A stretch of DNA of 64,000 nt from Prevotella sp. (lineage in GTDB: Bacteria; Bacteroidota; Bacteroidia; Bacteroidales; Bacteroidaceae): contig JAFZRU010000055.1 in assembly GCA_017619755.1 (NCBI GenBank), forward strand, positions 33,860-97,859, in the 5' to 3' direction. How positions within the stretch are numbered: the stretch's first letter is position 1; every line of letters begins with the position of its first letter. A program made the translations under genes and the position numbers. Of this stretch, positions 61,184 through 64,000 are shown piece after piece. The notes under the pieces are model-generated. The model ran no database searches, was not told the DNA's origin, and was given only the letters and a program-made list of their open reading frames with translations.

Positions 61184-62323
61184 ATGAAAAAAGTATTCCT
61201 CACATTGATGATGGCTGTGATGGCCATGGCAGCAGGGGCACAGCCTGTCGCCGGTGCCAACCAGCCCGTCAGTTCCGACCAGGTGCTGGCAGTGGCGAAA
61301 AAGGTGAACAAGTATTTCATGAACAAGTATGCCGACCCGACGACCCCCACCAACGTGAATCGCATACGCCCAAGCAATTTGTGGACCCGTGCGGTGTATT
61401 ACGAGGGACTGATGGCTCTCCATGAGTTGGCTCCCGACCCCGGCTACATCGACTACACCGACCGCTGGGCGAACTTCCACCAATGGACTCCGCGCAACGG
61501 TGTGAAGACGACCGATGCCGACGACCAGTGCTGCGGCCAGACCTACCTCGACCGCTACATGGCGACCAAGGACAGCCGGATGATGGAGCATGTGAGGGAG
61601 AACCTGGACCTCCAAATGGGCACCGGGAAATTGGGTTATTGGACATGGATTGACGCCATCCAGATGGCCATGCCTGTATATAGTAAGATGTATCGCGCCA
61701 CGGGTGAGCGCAAATACCTCGACCACGCGATGAAGATGTACACCTGGAGCCGCGACACCTGCGGCGGGGGGTTGTTCAACGTGGCGGAGGGACTGTGGTG
61801 GCGCGACGCCGATTATGTGCCGCCTTACAAGGAGAGCGACGGCAACAACTGTTACTGGAGCCGTGGCAGCGGATGGGTGTATGCCGCTCTTGTGAGGGTG
61901 ATGGGCGACATCGGAAAGAAGGACAAGTATTTCAAGCGGCTCAAGAAGGATTTCGTCGCCATGAGCGAGGCCCTGCTGCTCTGCCAGCGGGAGGACGGCC
62001 TGTGGAACCCGTCGCTCGTCTCGCCCGTCACCTACGGGGGGAAGGAACTCACCGGCACGGCGCTCTTCCTCTATGGCATGAGTTGGGGTATCAACAACGG
62101 TATCCTCAAAGCGAAGAAATACAAGGGGGCATGCGACAGGGCATGGCAGGCGATGGTGCGCGACTGCGTGCATCCCGACGGCTTCCTCGGCTTCGTGCAG
62201 GGAACGGGGAAAGACCCTTCCGCTGGACAACCACTCTCTTATACCAAGGTGCCTGACTTCGAGGACTACGGCACGGGCTGCTTCCTCCTCGGGGCGGTGG
62301 AATACTGCAAACTGCTGAAATAG
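61184..62323 (+). CDS. GH105 unsaturated (rhamno)galacturonyl hydrolase
   Basis: A secreted 379-residue protein with signal peptide (KVFLTLMMAVMAMAAGAQ). The (alpha/alpha)6 barrel of YteR/YesR-type enzymes is seen in WTRAVYYEGLMAL, DDQCCGQTYLDRY (catalytic Asp region), YWTWIDAIQMAMPVYSKM, NCYWSRGSGWVYAALVRVM and TGTALFLYGMSWGINNGIL. It removes the unsaturated uronic acid left by pectate or rhamnogalacturonan lyases. It is divergent from, and probably controlled by, the HTCS. Confidence 0.93.
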   Translation: MKKVFLTLMMAVMAMAAGAQPVAGANQPVSSDQVLAVAKKVNKYFMNKYADPTTPTNVNRIRPSNLWTRAVYYEGLMALHELAPDPGYIDYTDRWANFHQWTPRNGVKTTDADDQCCGQTYLDRYMATKDSRMMEHVRENLDLQMGTGKLGYWTWIDAIQMAMPVYSKMYRATGERKYLDHAMKMYTWSRDTCGGGLFNVAEGLWWRDADYVPPYKESDGNNCYWSRGSGWVYAALVRVMGDIGKKDKYFKRLKKDFVAMSEALLLCQREDGLWNPSLVSPVTYGGKELTGTALFLYGMSWGINNGILKAKKYKGACDRAWQAMVRDCVHPDGFLGFVQGTGKDPSAGQPLSYTKVPDFEDYGTGCFLLGAVEYCKLLK

Positions 62324-62325
62324 GA

Positions 62326-62529
62326 AACGCCAAGAGGGCGAGGTTGCTGTAGGGAATTACTTTATGTAATTCCTTCCAACACAGATGGTTGTCTCGATTT
62401 GGCGTTAGGAATTACATAAAGTAATTCCCTACGTGCGCAACAGGCTCTAACGCCAAGAACCTGCATCCAATGTAGGGAATTACTTCATGTAATTCCTTCC
62501 AACACAGATGATTGTCTCGATTTGGCGTT
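62326..62529. repeat. Left REP array: two units beside the RAYT gene
   Basis: Two 81-bp units (62326-62406 and 62449-62529) each begin AACGCCAA and end TTGGCGTT, with the inner palindrome GGAATTACTTTATGTAATTCC or a one-base variant. An inverted half-unit lies between them. This is the layout of REP/REPIN sequences mobilised by RAYT transposases. Confidence 0.85.
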
Positions 62530-62634
62530 TGCATAATCGATATGCCATATTACGGATGAATGAGATAATCAAAATAATATCAGATAAGACAATAAAATCA
62601 AAAAACAGCGTTATTTATATGATTTATTTGCCTT

Positions 62635-63177
62635 ATGAAACCTATGGAAAAACCCTTTTACAATCGTAAAAAAAACAGAAAAGACGGATACGACTACTCT
62701 ATTAACGCAAACTATTTCGTTACTGTTGTAGTCCAAGACCGCTTATGCTTGTTTGGTGATATTGTCGATGGTGAAATGAAACTCAACCAAGCAGGCATAG
62801 CCATAGATGAAGCCATACGAAATCTCCCTGAAATATATGATATGTGTTTGGTGCCTATTTACGTAGTTATGCCCAACCATATTCATTTCATTTTCACAAA
62901 GTTGAATGAGATTTCCTTGTGTGAGGTCTTAAGGCGATTTAAAAGTTACACAACGCATCTTTATATTGAGGGAGTGAAGAACAAAGGGTGGAAAAATTTT
63001 CACAACAGATTATGGCAACATAGTTATTATGACCATATCATCCGCAATCAAAGGTCGTATGATTTTATTTCCAATTACATTTATATGAATCCACAGCGAT
63101 GGACAAAAGATGACATCAATCCATACCATGATACCGATGCCGATGAAATAATGAAGCATGTAATGGAATTGATGTAA
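62635..63177 (+). CDS. REP-associated tyrosine transposase (RAYT, Y1 family)
   Basis: A 180-residue IS200/IS605-like Y1 transposase of the REP-associated kind. The metal-binding HUH motif is VVMPNHIHFIF (about residues 79-89), and the catalytic Tyr lies in LWQHSYYDHIIRN or RSYDFISNYIYMNP. It is a single-copy, domesticated-type gene without terminal IS ends. It is flanked on both sides by repeat units, the usual arrangement for a RAYT and its own REPs. It nicks and moves single-stranded hairpin-bearing DNA. Confidence 0.92.
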   Translation: MKPMEKPFYNRKKNRKDGYDYSINANYFVTVVVQDRLCLFGDIVDGEMKLNQAGIAIDEAIRNLPEIYDMCLVPIYVVMPNHIHFIFTKLNEISLCEVLRRFKSYTTHLYIEGVKNKGWKNFHNRLWQHSYYDHIIRNQRSYDFISNYIYMNPQRWTKDDINPYHDTDADEIMKHVMELM

Positions 63178-63285
63178 TTTGCCTCTTGACCCTGTAGGCC
63201 GTCTGTGCCATAAACTTTTGCGTTAGGAAATGCAAAAAGTAATTCCTTGTGACACAGATGGTTGTATAACTATTGTATTAGGAAT

Positions 63286-63502
63286 AACGCCAAGAACCAG
63301 CATACAATGTAGGGAATTACTTTATGTAATTCCTTGCAACACAGATGGTTGTCTCGATTTGGCGTTAGGAATAACGCCAAGAACCAGCATACAATGTAGG
63401 GAATTACTTTATGTAATTCCTTGCAACACAGATGGTTGTCTCGATTTGGCGTTAGGAATTACATAAAGTAATTCCCTACGTGATTACCGTCCTCTTGGCG
63501 TT
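63286..63502. repeat. Right REP array: two tandem units plus an inverted part
   Basis: Units at 63286-63366 and 63373-63453 are identical and have AACGCCAA/TTGGCGTT ends. An inverted partial unit follows (63454-63502). An older broken copy lies at 63220-63270. Confidence 0.85.
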
Positions 63503-63745
63503 TGCCTCTTAGTGTTAGGAATTATATGAAGTAATTCCCTACGTGAACACCGCCCTCTTGGAGTTTGCCTCTTGACCTTATAGGCCGTCTATGCTATAAA
63601 AAACAAAAAAGAATTATACAAAGACCATAATAATATCATAATTATCCAAATTAGGATAATCCTATTTAGGATAATTTAATGAAATAATGTAAAAGTGTAA
63701 CTATCTTCAGCGAATAACATTTAAACATAAAATGCCAAAAACAAG
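63503..63745. other. AT-rich intergenic sequence with degraded repeats
   Basis: Contains a further partial REP (63515-63545), TTGACCTTATAGGCCGTCT near 63571, and a short palindrome AATTAGGATAATCCTATTTAGG near 63648. No gene is seen. Confidence 0.6.
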
Positions 63746-64000
63746 GAATTTATGAATAATTCGTGGACATTCGTGTTGAAACATATCTCGTATTTATGAT
63801 TATTCCATACGTTGTTTTTTCACATATAATTACCATGTAATTGAACATATAATTTCGCAAAACAAGAAATTTATGAATAATTCGTGGACATTCGTGTTGA
63901 AACATATCTCGTATTTATGATTATTCCATACGTTGTTTTTTCACATATAATTACCATGTAATTGAACATATAATTTCGCAAAACAAGAAATTTATGAATA
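63742..64000. repeat. 121-bp tandem direct repeat running off the window
   Basis: TATGAATAATTCGTGGACAT begins at 63751 and 63872 and again (cut) at 63993, a constant period of 121 bp. The first two units are identical. Each contains ATTCGTGTTGAAACATATCTCG and CACATATAATTACCATG. The motif ATTCGTGG-n-ATTCGTGTTGAAA also appears near 32.3 kb. No open frame of note. Confidence 0.9.

Noticed and set aside
63230-63466. Small frame translating through REP units
   Set aside because: The peptide is only the repeat read in one frame; no gene signals.
62326-63502. CRISPR array
   Set aside because: Repeats are about 81 bp with inverted ends and no unique spacers of constant size; no cas gene is present. 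REP units next to a RAYT explain them.
63742-64000. CRISPR or satellite-like array at the window end
   Set aside because: Whole 121-bp units are identical, with no spacer/repeat division.

Overview
The window comes from a member of the Bacteroidota, most likely a Prevotella-like Bacteroidales. Evidence: Bacteroidetes-type promoters (TAnnTTTG -7 boxes) before several genes, a SusC/SusD pair, a hybrid two-component system with periplasmic propeller domains, and family-typical glycan enzymes. No 16S gene is present, so the genus is an inference.

Region 1 (1-25.1 kb, all + strand) is a capsule/exopolysaccharide locus. The first part (2-14.8 kb, GC-rich) encodes two GT4 and one GT2 glycosyltransferases, a GT11 fucosyltransferase, a DegT-type aminotransferase, an initiating sugar-phosphate transferase, the complete ManC-Gmd-Fcl branch to GDP-L-fucose, UDP-galactopyranose mutase, and a duplicated GNAT/ATP-grasp unit with two decayed remnants. 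A secreted (alpha/alpha)6-type glycosidase and an SF1 helicase follow. The second part (19.0-25.1 kb, visibly AT-richer) carries a lysine-forming saccharopine-dehydrogenase-like enzyme, a Wzx flippase, two more ATP-grasp proteins and a CapA-like protein. Together the cluster suggests a fucosylated, galactofuranose-containing polymer carrying amide-linked (amino-acid-like) substituents.

Region 2 (25.2-30.4 kb) is housekeeping: a small protein, a MATE transporter, argS, an RNase H-like gene and ribD.

Region 3 (30.5-62.3 kb) is a pectin-type polysaccharide utilisation locus (GH28, SusC, SusD, GH43, hybrid sensor/regulator, GH105). It is interrupted by about 16 kb of accessory DNA. That DNA holds an AAA-ATPase/PD-(D/E)XK gene bracketed by two 78-bp repeats, and an AT-rich minus-strand island (40.6-53.6 kb). 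The island is the most unusual part of the window. It encodes a DUF4007 protein, a large P-loop ATPase, a DndC-like PP-loop sulfurtransferase, a PLD-nuclease/SF2-helicase fusion, a tiny protein, a DndD-like SMC-type ATPase, an unknown 200-aa protein, and two proteins with a domain resembling the phosphorothioate (sulfur)-binding domain of PT-dependent McrA nucleases but with no HNH nuclease. I read it as a non-canonical DNA phosphorothioation-type modification/defence system lacking DndA, DndB and a recognisable DndE. Its leader contains a strong nested hairpin.

Region 4 (62.3-64 kb) holds a REP-associated tyrosine transposase (RAYT) between arrays of its likely REP units, then a 121-bp tandem repeat running off the end of the window. 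Related palindromic repeats are scattered in the intergenic gaps at 32.1, 38.1, 40.4, 54.2 and 63.2-63.6 kb.
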